NCBI GenBank assembly: GCA_030267965.1
Contig: BRYA01000197.1
Location: 42,208-81,063, forward strand
Source of the DNA: Triparma columacea
Taxonomy: Eukaryota > Sar > Bolidophyceae > Parmales > Triparmaceae
Direction of reading: 5' to 3'
Length of the DNA: 38,856 nt
Of this stretch, positions 17,904-28,917 are shown in pieces. The notes under the pieces were generated by a model, which saw only the letters and a list, made by a program, of their open reading frames with translations, searched no databases and was not told the origin of the DNA. The translations under genes were made by a program, and so were the position numbers. The first letter of the stretch is position 1; every line of letters begins with the position of its first letter.

Positions 17904-20900
17904 ATGACTTCTCGCAATCCACTCTCACGCGTAACGATAGGAAGCGTGTCAAGGAACATATATGAATGTGTTAACCCTGGTAAGGTACCAAAGGGGTACC
18001 TCTCCGAAGTCATGGCATTAGACGAGGAACAGGCGATGCAGCACTTGAGGTGGATGTTGACCAAGGTGAGGGTTGAGGAGGGGGTGATTGGGGGTGATTG
18101 GGGGTAGGGGAGTTTGACCTATCGATCGACATGATACTATGAGATAACCCGAGCGCTAACATCACCCCCAAAACCTGATATTCAAACCACCTACCCCCCA
18201 AACCACCACTCCCACTCCCACCAGGACAACCTCTCCCAGGACATGTACCTCCTGGGTCCTCCCTCCCCCTACCGTAGGATGCTCGCCCTCTCCTACGCCG
18301 AGCTGACAAACCGTCCCCTTGAGCTCGTCACCCTCTCCGCCGACACCACCGAGGGCGACCTGAAGCAGCGTCGTGAGATCCAGGTGTCCCCCTCCACCGG
18401 CCGCACCGGCGTTATCTTCTCAGACCAGCCCCCTGTCCGCGCAGCACTCGAGGGGGGCATCTTGGTCCTGGACGGGATCGAGAGGGCGGAGAGAAACGTC
18501 CTGCCTTTGCTCAACAACCTCCTAGAGAACCGCGAGATAAACCTAGAGTCTGGGGCTCTCATCGTGTCCCACGAGAGGTACAAGGAGCTCAAGAGGGAGT
18601 ACGCAGACAGGAGCAACATCGTGCCGGCGCATGAAGACTTCAGAGTGGTGGGACTGGGGCTCCCGGTGGGGCCATGGAAGGGGGAGAAGCTGGACCCTCC
18701 CTTGAGAAGCAGGTGAGCGTTTGTGTTGGGGAAGCCCTCGACATAATAACCCCCCTCCTTACCCCTCCCGGCCCCACCCCACCCCCCACCCCAAGGTTCC
18801 AATGCCTCCGTGTAGACCCCCCCTCCCCAACCTCGATCTACTCCTCCCTTCCCCCCTCCACGACCTCCAAGTCCCTCACCTCCCTTACCTCTGCCCTTTT
18901 AACCTCATCCTCGTCCTCCTCGCACGCCGGTCTCCACCCTACCTTCCCGGTCCTCACCCTTCCCCGCACCGTCTCCCTCCAATCTACCTTTCCCGAGGAA
19001 AGCACCCGGTCCCTCCTCTCTACCACGTACCCCCACACCACCCAGACCCTCCCCCCCCACGCCACGACGGAGGGTATGAAGCAGTCCGCGAACTCATTCT
19101 ACCTAGCCTGCACCCGCCTCAATCTCCCCCCCTCCCCCCCCACCTCCCCCTACAAGCTTTCTTCGGTATCTCCCTTGACCGAAACCACCGCCGACCTCAC
19201 CTTCACCTCCTCCTCGTCTGGGAACTCCGTAACGACGGGCCCGGTGCCCTCAGGCCCCGGCATAGAGGCCATTCCCCGCGACCCTGACTTCATTCTCTCC
19301 CCCACTCCCTCGTCGGCCCTGACCCAGATGCTCCAGTCCCACGTCGTCGGGTCTGACATCCTCCTCCTCTCTTCCAAAGGCGGCGGTAAGTCCTCCCTCT
19401 CCCGGGAGTTTTGCTCTACCCTGGGCTACTCCCCCAAGCTCTTCACGCTCTACAAGGACCTAAGCTCAAGGGATCTACTCCAGCGCCGTTCCACGGACAC
19501 CTCCGGTTCCACCAGCTGGGAGCCTAGTCCCCTAATCGAGGCTGCCCTCGAGGGCCAGGTGTGCGTGCTTGATGGTGTTGAGAAGCTGAGCGCAGGTGCT
19601 TTGAAGACGCTCCAGCAGCTCTGCGTCGAGAGGGAGTGCTTCCTCCCCGACGGGACCCGCCTCGTCAGACACGACAGGTACGACTCCATCGAGGACGCCT
19701 CCGACGGGGTGGGGAGAATACACCCGGGATTCAGGGTCGTTGCACTGGGGACGGTGCAGGAGGGGAAGAAGACGGGACTGCTAGACGATGACTTAGCGGC
19801 AATGTTCAGGACGGTGCATCTCCCGGATCCTGGACCAGGTGAGAATAAGAGAAAGGGTTTACACCACTTATCTCAACAACAAATGAAATTGAACCAAACT
19901 CTTACGCGACTGGCTTCGCTCGCTGCTCCGCAGGGGAACTCGCGGACATACTTCAACAGAGGTTCCCAGGCCTTGAGGCTGGGGTGATCGACAGAATTTC
20001 GGTCCTCCACAACGACCTTACTACCTCTAGGGCCGACGACGCGGGTGTCAGCAGGTTGAGCATTCGCAACATGGTCAGGGTTGCTGCCGAGGTCGAAAGC
20101 AGGGGAGGTGGGGAAGAGCACCTTGCAGAGGCGCTCAACGGGGTCCTCATGAAGGGCCTCCTCCCGCCCTTCCAGCAGGAGGTCCTCGACGAGATTCTCA
20201 GCAACGCGGCGATTAGGACGGCGGAGACGAAGAACATCGAGGGCGAAATGGACACCCTCATCGCTTCCCTCAAGATGCCGTCCCCAGCAAACCCCGAGCT
20301 TGTGCCTTCCCCAGCCTTCTTCCACATTCCCATGCACGACAAGATAATCACCAACCTCCTCCGCTCCTTCCAATCTGGCTCCAAAGCCACTCTCTTAATC
20401 GGGAACCAGGGCGTCGGAAAGAACAAGCTCTGCGACCGCGTCCTCCAGATCCTCAACATGGAGCGCGAGTACATCCAGCTCCACCGCGACTCCACCGTCT
20501 CCTCCCTTACCTTGACCCCCACCATCACAGACGGGAAGGTCGTGTGGGAGGACTCCCCCCTCGTGAGGGCGGTCATACATGGTAGGGCGCTCATGGTCGA
20601 TGAGGGCGACAAGGCGCAGGAGGAGGTCGTCGGCGTCCTCAAGTCTCTAGTTGAAGACAGGGAGATGAGGCTCTCCGATGGCCGCCGCATCGTCGACCCA
20701 CTCAAGGCCTCCCCCTCAGACCCAAACGACATCCCTATCCACCCCTCCTTCCGTCTTATCGTCCTGGCGAATCGACCCGGCTTCCCGTTCCTCGGGAACG
20801 ACTTTTTCAGGGTTGTCGGAGACTGCTTCAACTCCCACGTCATCCCCAACCCCGACCTCGAGAGCGAGGTGCAGCTGTTGAAAAATTATGCCTCCAACGC

Positions 20901-23889
20901 CGACGAGAACGTCATTAGGAAGCTTGCCGGGGCGTTCGGTGAGCTTCGGGATCTCGCCGATAAGGGCGACATCACTTATCCTTACTCCACCCGTGAGGCT
21001 GTCGCGACAGTTCGCCACATCGAGGCGTTCCCGAGCGACGGGATGGTCAAGGCGCTTAGCAACGTACTCGACTTCGATACCTTTGACGAGCAGGGGTGGA
21101 AGGTGCTGAGGGGCGTCTTCAACAAGCATGGGATCCCAGTCGCGGAGGGAAGGGAAGCGAGGGGGGGTGGGGGAATCGTGGTTGACCTGGCAAAAAGAGA
21201 GAAAGTCAAGGACGTCAAGGAGGTCAACTGGGAGCCCAAGTTTGCCAAGGGTTCCCAGGCTCGAGCGGAGCTGGTGCACTTGGAGGGCAAGCGTTGGTCT
21301 CTGCCTTCACCGACGAGGGTCCCTTACACGGTAGAAGAGGGGAGGGTGGACAAATTTACGCACCTCGTCAGGTCGTGGAACGGGGCGGGAGGGGGCTACT
21401 ACTCCAAGGCCGAGAAGATAGTCGTGGGAACCGACAGGACCAAGGGACCCACCGTTCACGTCCTAAACGTTGGCCCCGTTTGCCTGAATTCTTTCAGTGG
21501 TGCCATTGAAGGAGAGAGAACGAAGAGCACTCTCGACATTGAGGACAACCTCCCGTACTTTCTTCCAAGCAGCGGCGTCGCGATCGAAGCCATTGGAAGC
21601 AAGCTCCTTGTTTATCTCCCCTCAGGAGATTGCGCAATGGTTGTCAACCCCGACACCGGCGCCTGCAAGTATATTCCGATACCAGGGGCTCACGAGGTCG
21701 GGGTTGTAAACCGCGCCAAAGGCTTCTTCGGGGGCGGGAAGAAGAAGGGCAAGAGGGAGAGCGGCCAGGGCTCGATAATCGGTGGAGAGGACGGTAATGA
21801 GGTCCTGCTGTACCAGAAAGGGGGGAACTCTATCTGCTTGCTCGAGGACTTTGTCGGAGGCGACGGAACTGCGAGGTGGATTGACCTCGGAGATGATGCA
21901 GTCATCGAAGGCGTGACTGTCGCGAGCTGGGCCGATGGCGAGTGGCTCGTACAGGATAAGAACGGAAGCACCATGAAGGTCGACTTTGACGCTGCGAGCG
22001 GTAACTACACGGTTTCAACGTCCACGAAGAAGTGCCCGGTCGAGGGCATGCGGGTCGTGTCTGCGTCGGTCCCTCCGGAGCATCTTCAGGAGGACCCAAC
22101 GTGCAGAGGTTTGGTCGGGGACAATGTTTCGTACGCCACCACAGTCGGAAAGGTCAGCGACGGTACATTTTACGTCTCTGATAGGGAAGACGCAGATGAT
22201 AGCAAGGTCAAGGTCGGTTTGAGGTGGGAGGGAGAGGGAGGCTGGGCGACAGTGAGAGACAATGGAAAAGAGGATGCTCTCGAGGTCGTGAATGTTTCCG
22301 AGAGCGAAAGGAGAGAGGTGGGGTTGGATGGGAAGGTCGTGGATGCCGAAAGGGTCGGACCGGACCACGTTGTCACGTTGAAGGCGGATGGGAAGGTAGA
22401 GCTCTGGGAGTTTGGCGAGGAAAGTCTTGATAGGGAGCTCAAGAGCTTCCGCGAGATGCTCGGCCTTGGAGATGTCGCCAAGGATGGGGAGGGAGTCAAA
22501 GCCCTGACGCTAGAGTACGAAAACCTGAGGGACGGGAGCGAAGGGCAGTCGTGGAATCCGCCCAAGTTGGAGGCTCCAAAGGAGGGGCAGTGGGACGATA
22601 AGAATGAAGCCCACGTCGGCGGGAGCAACTGGGCCGGGGGGACGGGAGGGAGCAACACTGCGGGGCTAGGGGGGAGAGGGGGGCCGTGGAGGCTGGACAG
22701 AGGGCACAAGGTCCACCAAGTTAGTGACGAAATGAAGGAGCAGGTCAGCGAGGAGAACAAGGAGCTCGCGAGGGAGATGGCTCAGAAGGCGCTAGAGGAC
22801 AAACTTAAAAGCATAAATATGGGAGAGGAGGAGTACCACACTTACGAGGGCTTGGTTATGCCGATTAAGGGGGATATCGGCAATTTGAGGAATGGGCTGA
22901 TGGCGGTGGAGGGGAGAAGGAAGGAGAGAGGCTGGTTAAAGAACCAAAAAGTGGGGGAGCTGGATGACAGTAAACTGGTAGATGGCGTTGCCGGGGAGAG
23001 GTAAGTTTTGGGGGAAGCGGCAAGCGAAGCGAGCCGCAGGAAGGATGAAGGGGAGTGTGGGGGGTGCAGGGGAGTGTGGGGGGTGGAGGGGAAGACGGTG
23101 GGCGGAGTTATCGTTTTGGTCTTTTGATCGCTTTATTTGTTTGACTCTTTCATCGTTTCATTTGACGGAGGGGGGTATTTCATTCTCTCTAACCAAAAGA
23201 CCCCAACCACAACCCACAGATTCGTCTTCAAGAGGAGAGGGGTGCCGGAGGGCGAGGGGGGCAACCCAATAAAGCAACCAAAAAAGATCAGGTTCGTGAT
23301 GGACTGCAGCGGGAGCATGTATAGATTCAACGGGCAGGACGGAAGACTAGATAGAAGTTTGGAGGCCGCTGCGCTCATCATGGAGAGCTTCCAGGGCATG
23401 GAGGAGAGGTTCGACTACAGCATCGTAGGACACTCCGGGGACAGACCGGTTATACCGCTCGTTGATTTTGGCGACCCTCCTAAGAGCGAGGCAGAGAGAA
23501 TGAAAATCCTACGTACGATGGTGGCGCATACACAGTTCACGAGGTCAGGGGATCATACCTTGGAGGCAATCAGGCAGGCAAAGGTCGACGTGATCGGTGA
23601 CGGTGGTGATGCCGATGCTGATGAGTACGTTGTGATTGCCGTGAGCGACGCGAACCTTCGAAGGTACGGTATCAGCACTGGTCAGTTGAAGAGGATCGTT
23701 GAGGAGAAACCCGAGGGGGCGCCGGACGACTTGGAGGTTAAGACGTACGCTGTGTTCTTGGCGAGCCTAGGAGACGAAGCGGAGATGATTAAGAGGGACC
23801 TAGGCGCGGGGAGGGGATACGTCTGCAAGGACACGAGCGTACTCCCCAAGGTTATAAGGGAGATTCTTAGTGGATTAAGGGGCCTGTAA
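17904..23889 (+). CDS. VWA8: VWA8 homologue: triple MoxR-type AAA+ ATPase with C-terminal VWA domain, five exons
   Basis: Exons 17904-18065, 18225-18712, 18796-19838, 19934-23000 and 23220-23889 give 1809 residues, near the 1905 of human VWA8, a matrix-side mitochondrial ATPase. Shared phrases with animal VWA8 include LPLLNNLLENREI, LDPPLRSRFQ, GNQGVGKNK and SGDHTLE. Three AAA modules are visible. The first two Walker A loops are degenerate (GPPSPYRR, SSKGGGKSS). The third, GNQGVGKNK, pairs with the only canonical Walker B (RALMVDEGDK). The C-terminal VWA domain has an intact MIDAS, DCSGSMY. Exon 3 holds a Ser/Thr/Pro-rich insertion (about residues 220-300). The N terminus is short, with Arg/Ser residues but no obvious long presequence. 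Introns 3 and 4 contain the GCGAAGCGAG-type motif. Confidence 0.95.
23001..23219 (+). repeat. VWA8 intron 4 with GCGAAGCGAG motif and tandem repeat
   Basis: A 219-nt intron with a textbook GTAAGT donor. It contains AAGCGAAGCGAG at 23022-23033 (11 of 12 match to the recurrent motif), embedded in GCGGC...GCCGC inverted arms, then two copies of GGGGAGTGTGGGGGGTG near 23050-23085. Confidence 0.55.
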
Positions 23890-24036
23890 TAGAGTAGAGT
23901 TTGAGCATGTTTTTGACAGTAACCCCGCACAGAATCGTGACTGCGAATGTGCTCGTTTTACTTATCCCTCCCCACCTCCCATTGGCCCTTGGTCCTATCC
24001 TCCTACGCGCGATAGTTTCCCCTCTTCCTTCCTTGT

Positions 24037-25821
24037 TCATGCTCCCTTACTGTTAACGAAGGAAGCTCTGACCTCCCTCTCATTTCCGTACGCCCCTATT
24101 TCAGCTGTCATATCCTCGAACCATTTTTGCCCTACGTTGAAAGGCTTCTCACCCTTGATACGCTCAAACTCAATTACTCTGAACTCACCACTCATATCGT
24201 CCTGACCGGCGACACCGGAAATTCCGGAGATCGCGCCTTGGACAGCGACGTCAGCGCACTTCTGTATGAGTTCACGGTCGTATGTTAACGCTGGGCTTGA
24301 TCGTGCGTAGTACCCAGACTTCTGGACGAGGACCTTCTCGGCGCCTACGAGGGCCTTGAACTTTGAGGCGAAGTATGCTCCAGGGTTTATTGACTCGAGA
24401 CGGACGTGACCGAAGGCATCGCGTGAAACGGATTCACCCATTGCCTGTTTGTCAGTGGGGAGTTGGGGAGGGGGGGGGGGGGGTGTTGAGCATATGCTTT
24501 GGCAGGAACGTAAATGGCAGCGATGTTGACGAGATTTGTGTTTTGCCAACAAAGGTCTCTTCTCAAGCTACGTTCTCTCACCTCCTTCTCGCTAACGATG
24601 TCGCTAACACCAGCGCCCTCGGATAAGAAAATGTTGACGCAATCATACTTGTCCATGACGGCACGAAGACGCGCACCCTCGGATGCTATGTCCACGGATA
24701 TCTCAGGGATGTATAAGGCGTGAATATCGTAAGTGTTCATGGTAGGGAGACCGGGGGAAGAGAAGGGAACGAAGCTCTAAATTGTGGTTGGGGGGGGTGG
24801 GGGGGGGAGGGAGGAGGTTAGGGCGGCGAATCTCTGAGGTGTGGTGTGTGGTCTCCATGACGGATGTTACGATAAACGTTTTCACCTTCTTCAATGTATC
24901 CCTGTATATCCTTGCCGACTCAGCTGCAAGGTACCCGNNNNNGGGGGGGAGGGGGGGAGGGAGGAACTGTGAGAGGCCGTTCGCTAAAGGTGCTTTGATG
25001 AAACAGCGTACCAGGCACTCACCTTTGGCATTCCAATAACCTGCAGCTCGTAACCTTTCTTGGCAAGGTGAAAGGACAGCTGCCCGGCCTGCGTGTTGGT
25101 ATCGTCTCCCCCAATGGTGTGGAGCACGTTGACGCCGTCCTTCTTGAGCTGCGAAGAAATGCGAAGCGGAGTAGGGTTGTGTCGGTGAATCTTTGCGCCT
25201 GGTGTTGGAGTTGGGAAGGAGAGGGTGCCTGTTTGCCTACCTGCTCTGCAGCGACCTCGAGCGGGACCTTGCCCTTTGGGACGTAACCACGGCTTATGCA
25301 GTCCTCGACGTTGGTCAGCTTAACGCGGGAAGAGCCGATGGGGGAGCCTCCCATCTTGTGGAAGCTCTCGATCAAGGCGGGGATATCGGCGTTGGAGAGG
25401 AGGATGGAGTCACCGGTTAGGATTCCCTTGTAGCCTGAGATGTAGAGACGGGCAGTGAAGGGGGTGGAGAGAGCCATGTAGGACGATAGGAGGGATGCAA
25501 TGGAAGAAGAGAGGCAAGGAGCGAGACCTGTGGTGAGCGGGGTGAGTTGTGTTTGAATAGGGATTTAATGGGGGTTTAGATTGTGTTTGGATGGGGTTTG
25601 AGTGGAGTTTGAGTGGGGAATCGAGTAGGGGATCGAGTAGGTGATGGAATATGGGTGAATAGTATAGAATAGTGCACAGAATTAGAACCATGTTTGATCC
25701 TCGACGAACGAGGCTTGATTATGTTTGACTCTTTTTCTATTGCTATTTGAAGCAATCCATTAGTTGACGTACCTCCTGAGGTCATAAATCCAACGTTTAG
25801 GCTATCTTGGGGGTTATCCAT
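24037..25821 (-). CDS. Pyrophosphate-dependent phosphofructokinase, six exons, interrupted by an assembly gap
   Basis: Interconverts fructose 6-phosphate and fructose 1,6-bisphosphate using PPi. Exons on the minus strand: 25821-25773, 25527-25241, 25148-25023, one that runs into the gap and ends at 24886, 24776-24582, and 24444-24037. Visible motifs: GFMTSGG joined to LAPCLSSSI (phosphate-binding start), SGYKGILTGDS, and TIGGDDTNTQAG, where the second Asp (GGDD) is the PPi-type signature. Then come VIGMPK, YDIHALYIPE, SEGAGVSDI and RDAFGH. The expected TIDND motif and the segment up to GYLAAESARIY are missing because they fall at the N gap (24938-24942). Visible protein is 371 residues; families are about 400-420. 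An upstream in-frame Met at 25905 would add 28 residues. Confidence 0.92.
24938..24942. other. Assembly gap (5 N) inside the phosphofructokinase gene
   Basis: Five Ns sit between a G/A-rich intron tract and CGGGTACC. The codons on the left resume in the middle of the conserved GYLAAES segment. The real missing sequence must be longer than 5 bp, because roughly 50-60 conserved residues (including TIDND) between VIGMPK and GYLAAES have no room elsewhere. Confidence 0.9.
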
Positions 25822-26228
25822 CTGTAGAGTGGCTGTCCGTCGGTAGAATTCTGAGAATGAAATGGGTGTGTGGTCCAACTTTTTAGAACCACAGCAAAAA
25901 GGCAAAAAACAAAAGGGCTTGTCACTTTTCTCTCAAATATTTACTCGTGTAAGTAAAGTGCTGATTGGGGCAGCTTTTGGGCGTAAGGGGCGCTGACGTG
26001 TATAAGATCACCTCTTGTGGCCCACTTGGCTAAGAACTTTACCCGTAATTTCGTTATTTGTGCTTTATTTGTGACTTCTCAAGTCTCTCTCAAAGGCGAA
26101 AAGAGCTTTATGAGATGAAATATCCCTATACAACCTACGATTCAAACAATCGGATCGAATACTAGATGATTATACTTTAGCCTATACTAACCCTGTCTCT
26201 TCCAACGTCTCCCCCGTCTCGCAGGACA
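25822..26228. promoter_or_regulatory. Divergent intergenic region (phosphofructokinase / small membrane protein)
   Basis: About 400 bp between starts. It contains a TCACTTGGCTAAGA-type stretch near 26008-26040 that superficially resembles the U2 snRNA 5' end but lacks its core. A TCTCGCAG just before the downstream ATG could be a 5' UTR splice acceptor. Part of it may code for an N-terminal extension of the phosphofructokinase. Confidence 0.4.
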
Positions 26229-26627
26229 ATGTCCCTCACAAACATTGATAAGTTCGAGAAAGCATGCCAGGTATACTACACCTCTGCCCTCCTCTTCATG
26301 CCAGCCTGGTGGCTAAGAGACAACTTCCTCGACCAGTCTGCTCCTGCAGGCCGTGAGCTTGCTTGCTGCAACGTTGTTGGCGTCCTCTGTGGGTGCATCT
26401 TCGCACTAACCTACTGGTGCAGAACGATCAAGGGTGTCTCCACAGACGATAAAACTCTCCTCGACTACGTCCAAGCGGGATGCTGGGGAACCAGCGGACT
26501 ATTAACGCTCTGGCATGGAGCGTCGTACAAGACTGATAAGATGGTTATCAACTTTGGACTACAGCTAGGGATGGGGGCGGCGTTCATGTACCAGGGCATG
26601 AACAGAAAGGTGGAGAAGAAGGAGTAA
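26229..26627 (+). CDS. Small hypothetical membrane protein
   Basis: A 132-residue single-exon protein with no family that I recognise. Hydrophobic segments lie near residues 14-30, 43-64, 82-97 and 107-122, suggesting up to four membrane helices, and the tail is basic/charged (MNRKVEKKE). Aromatic-rich phrases (YYTSALLFMPAWWLRDNF) sit at the start of helix 1. The ATG lies in a plausible context (CAGGACAATGTC). It is convergent with the PAF-AH-like gene, stops about 120 bp apart. It is likely real given its length, composition and position between two solid genes. Confidence 0.65.
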   Translation: MSLTNIDKFEKACQVYYTSALLFMPAWWLRDNFLDQSAPAGRELACCNVVGVLCGCIFALTYWCRTIKGVSTDDKTLLDYVQAGCWGTSGLLTLWHGASYKTDKMVINFGLQLGMGAAFMYQGMNRKVEKKE

Positions 26628-26746
26628 GGGGGTTTTCGTTTGCATATTCGTACTGTGGGGGGGTTGCATTTAACAGAGAAAATAATTCCGCGTCGTTGTA
26701 GGAAATAGTGCTCTGTCATGACGTTTTCTATCTTTAATGTACGCCC

Positions 26747-28510
26747 TCAGTTCTTATCCAAAAATGCCAGCGTCCTCCCTGCAATCTCCCTCGCCACCCT
26801 CTCAGGTTCTCCATCAGTAAAAGTGAGTGCCTTCCCTAACCAATTCGGCACGATAAGGCAGTTATCAGAGAACTCAAAGTGCCGTGATTTCTCTACGTAC
26901 GAAGCCTCGGATTTGCCCGGCAACCCCATCGAACCATTATTCACCCCGGGTATGGTCACCGAGGAATGACCAAAGTTTATCTTGACCCAGTCGGAGCAAT
27001 AAATCATTGATAACGGGAGACTCTCTAGTCCCTTGCTTTCACTGCGCACATGGGTGGGGGGGGGGGACGGTTAGCTATTTATCGTCCCATTGAGTTTGTT
27101 CGCTACACCCCTTCTCTCACCTTCCCTTAGCCTTCTCCTTCCCTCCCTCATACCCCCCCGTCCCCTCGTATTTCGTGGACTTCAGGAGGTTATAACGAGT
27201 GTCGTCAGTCATCCAGTCCACGGCGGGATCGTGAGCAACAACGGAACGGAAGAGTCCCGAACCATGACGACCTCCAGCGGAGAGGACAGTCGCACCACCG
27301 AAGGAGTGACCGACAAGATGAACGCCGTTGGAGATGTCCAGCTTACCACGGAGCGGAAGAAGGGGGGTGGGGAGAGGAGCCTTCGAGGTGAAGGTGAAGG
27401 CTGACTTGACCCACTCGGAGGTGGCGACGACCTCCTCTACACGGATGAGCAACTGCTCGCGACGGCCACGAACGTAATCGGGGGTGTCCCACTGCACGCC
27501 TCTCTCGGGATCATCGCGAAGGTCGTATATCTCCTTGTAGTGATGGATTATCTCCCCAGACTCGTTTGTTGTGAGCGGCGCGCTGCCGTCAGAATGCTCG
27601 ACAAGGAGGACGACATATCCGTTCGAAGCCAGGTCAGTGCCCTGCGCGGAATAGAGGCTGGGGGGCGGGTGGGGGGCGTTAGAGTGTTGAATTTGTCAGG
27701 CCAGGTGCTTTTGCCGACCACCCTCACCTTGCCGTACCCCCCAAGCCGTGAGAGTGAACAACCACTGGGAGCTGAGATGGAAGAGAGGCGAGAGGTGCGC
27801 CCTCGTAAATGTAAGGCTTCACGAGAAGCCAGTAGTTGAGGAGGAAACCGAACTTCTTTAAAAAGGGGGGAGCGCCAAACTGCAACGAGCGTAAGGGAGT
27901 TAGACTTGAACGGCAAAAGAAGTAAATCATGAGTTTCATTCTCACCTCCATGAATTTGTCACAGATCTCAGGGCCCATTAGGTAAGGGGGGGGAGAGAAC
28001 CTCGAGGTCGCGTCAGAAGTAGTCGGGTATAGTACGCGAACGTTGACGTGGCTTTGATTCGAGTACGAAGCCGAGGAGGGGAGGGGAATGAAGGTATCCA
28101 CCACTCCAACAGGATGAGGACCGGATGGAGTAATGAGTGAGAGGGGAGGGAAAATCAGCGTTGTAAATAGGATACCTAGGGAGGAGGGGGGTGGGAGGGT
28201 CGGGTGTCAGAGGAACAACGGATCAACTTATCAAAGGGGTTCTCAAGGAGGGTGAGTCATACTCACCGAAAATTGTCAAGATAGATGTAAGCGGCACTCT
28301 CAAGAAGGTGGCGGGTATAAATACGCAGAAAGACATCAGGCCGAGCACAATACCGCAGAAAATTTGTTTGGTGGAGAAATAAGCCCAGTAGACCGCAGCA
28401 ACACAGATCGGGAAAGACTTAAAAAAGGACCCAGGGCGTGCCATCACCGTCCCACCCTGAAAAATCAGGAGAGCAGTATTTAAGACCGCAAGTTTTGTGT
28501 TTATCGGCAT
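26747..28510 (-). CDS. PAF-acetylhydrolase-like lipase (PLA2G7 family) with N-terminal membrane segments, five exons
   Basis: An alpha/beta hydrolase that removes short or oxidised acyl chains from the sn-2 position of PAF-like phospholipids. Exons on the minus strand: 28510-28267, 28175-27946, 27879-27728, 27657-27121, 27041-26747, giving 485 residues. Family motifs: PSGPHPVGVVD, HSHGLGG (oxyanion region), LYSAQGTDLASNGYVV, the nucleophile elbow GHSFGG (Ser at about 327), a DPAVDWM region for the Asp, and RHFEFSDN (His at about 442). The first 100 residues form about three to four hydrophobic helices, unlike the secreted animal enzyme, so it is probably membrane-anchored. Intron 2 is only 66 nt and in frame, and could be retained without a stop. 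Confidence 0.9.
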
Positions 28511-28917
28511 CGTGAATGCTTTGATGAGATTTATCAAAAAATTGACAGAACTTTTTTGTCTTCAAATAGATTAGTTTTTACAATGAAATCTTATGTATGT
28601 ATTAAGTATACTAAATTTGCTTGAGATACTAATCAAGCACATTTGAGACATTTTATGTTTAGCATAAATATGTATTTGCGTTTTTAGCTTATAAGTTATA
28701 TAATTAATAATATTTGATGATCTATTAATTTATATATGATTTAATAAGAAGTGAATATTCAAATTAAATAATACTTTTCTGAAACTTTACAATATATTCT
28801 GTTGCACTTCTTTTTTTTAAAAGATAATTTATTTTGATTGATATTAGTAATTTGAATTAATTGAACAAAATCATCATTGTCGACTTAAAAAAAAAACGCA
28901 AAATCAAAAATCACGCA
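28511..28917. promoter_or_regulatory. Strikingly AT-rich divergent intergenic region (PAF-AH-like / PGM2)
   Basis: About 400 bp between two starts. Bases 28550-28900 are visibly far richer in A/T than the rest of the window, with TATATAATTAATAATATT-like runs and a T8 tract near 28812. No ORF or RNA is recognisable. It must contain both promoters. Confidence 0.55.

Noticed and set aside
22170..22760. Minus-strand Ser/Leu-rich ORF within VWA8
   Set aside because: Antisense of a well-supported VWA8 exon; no recognisable domain.
26007..26040. Possible U2 snRNA 5' end (ATCACCTCTTGTGGCCCACTT followed by GGCTAAGA)
   Set aside because: It resembles the U2 start, but the branch-point-pairing GTAGTA and an Sm site do not follow at the expected distances.
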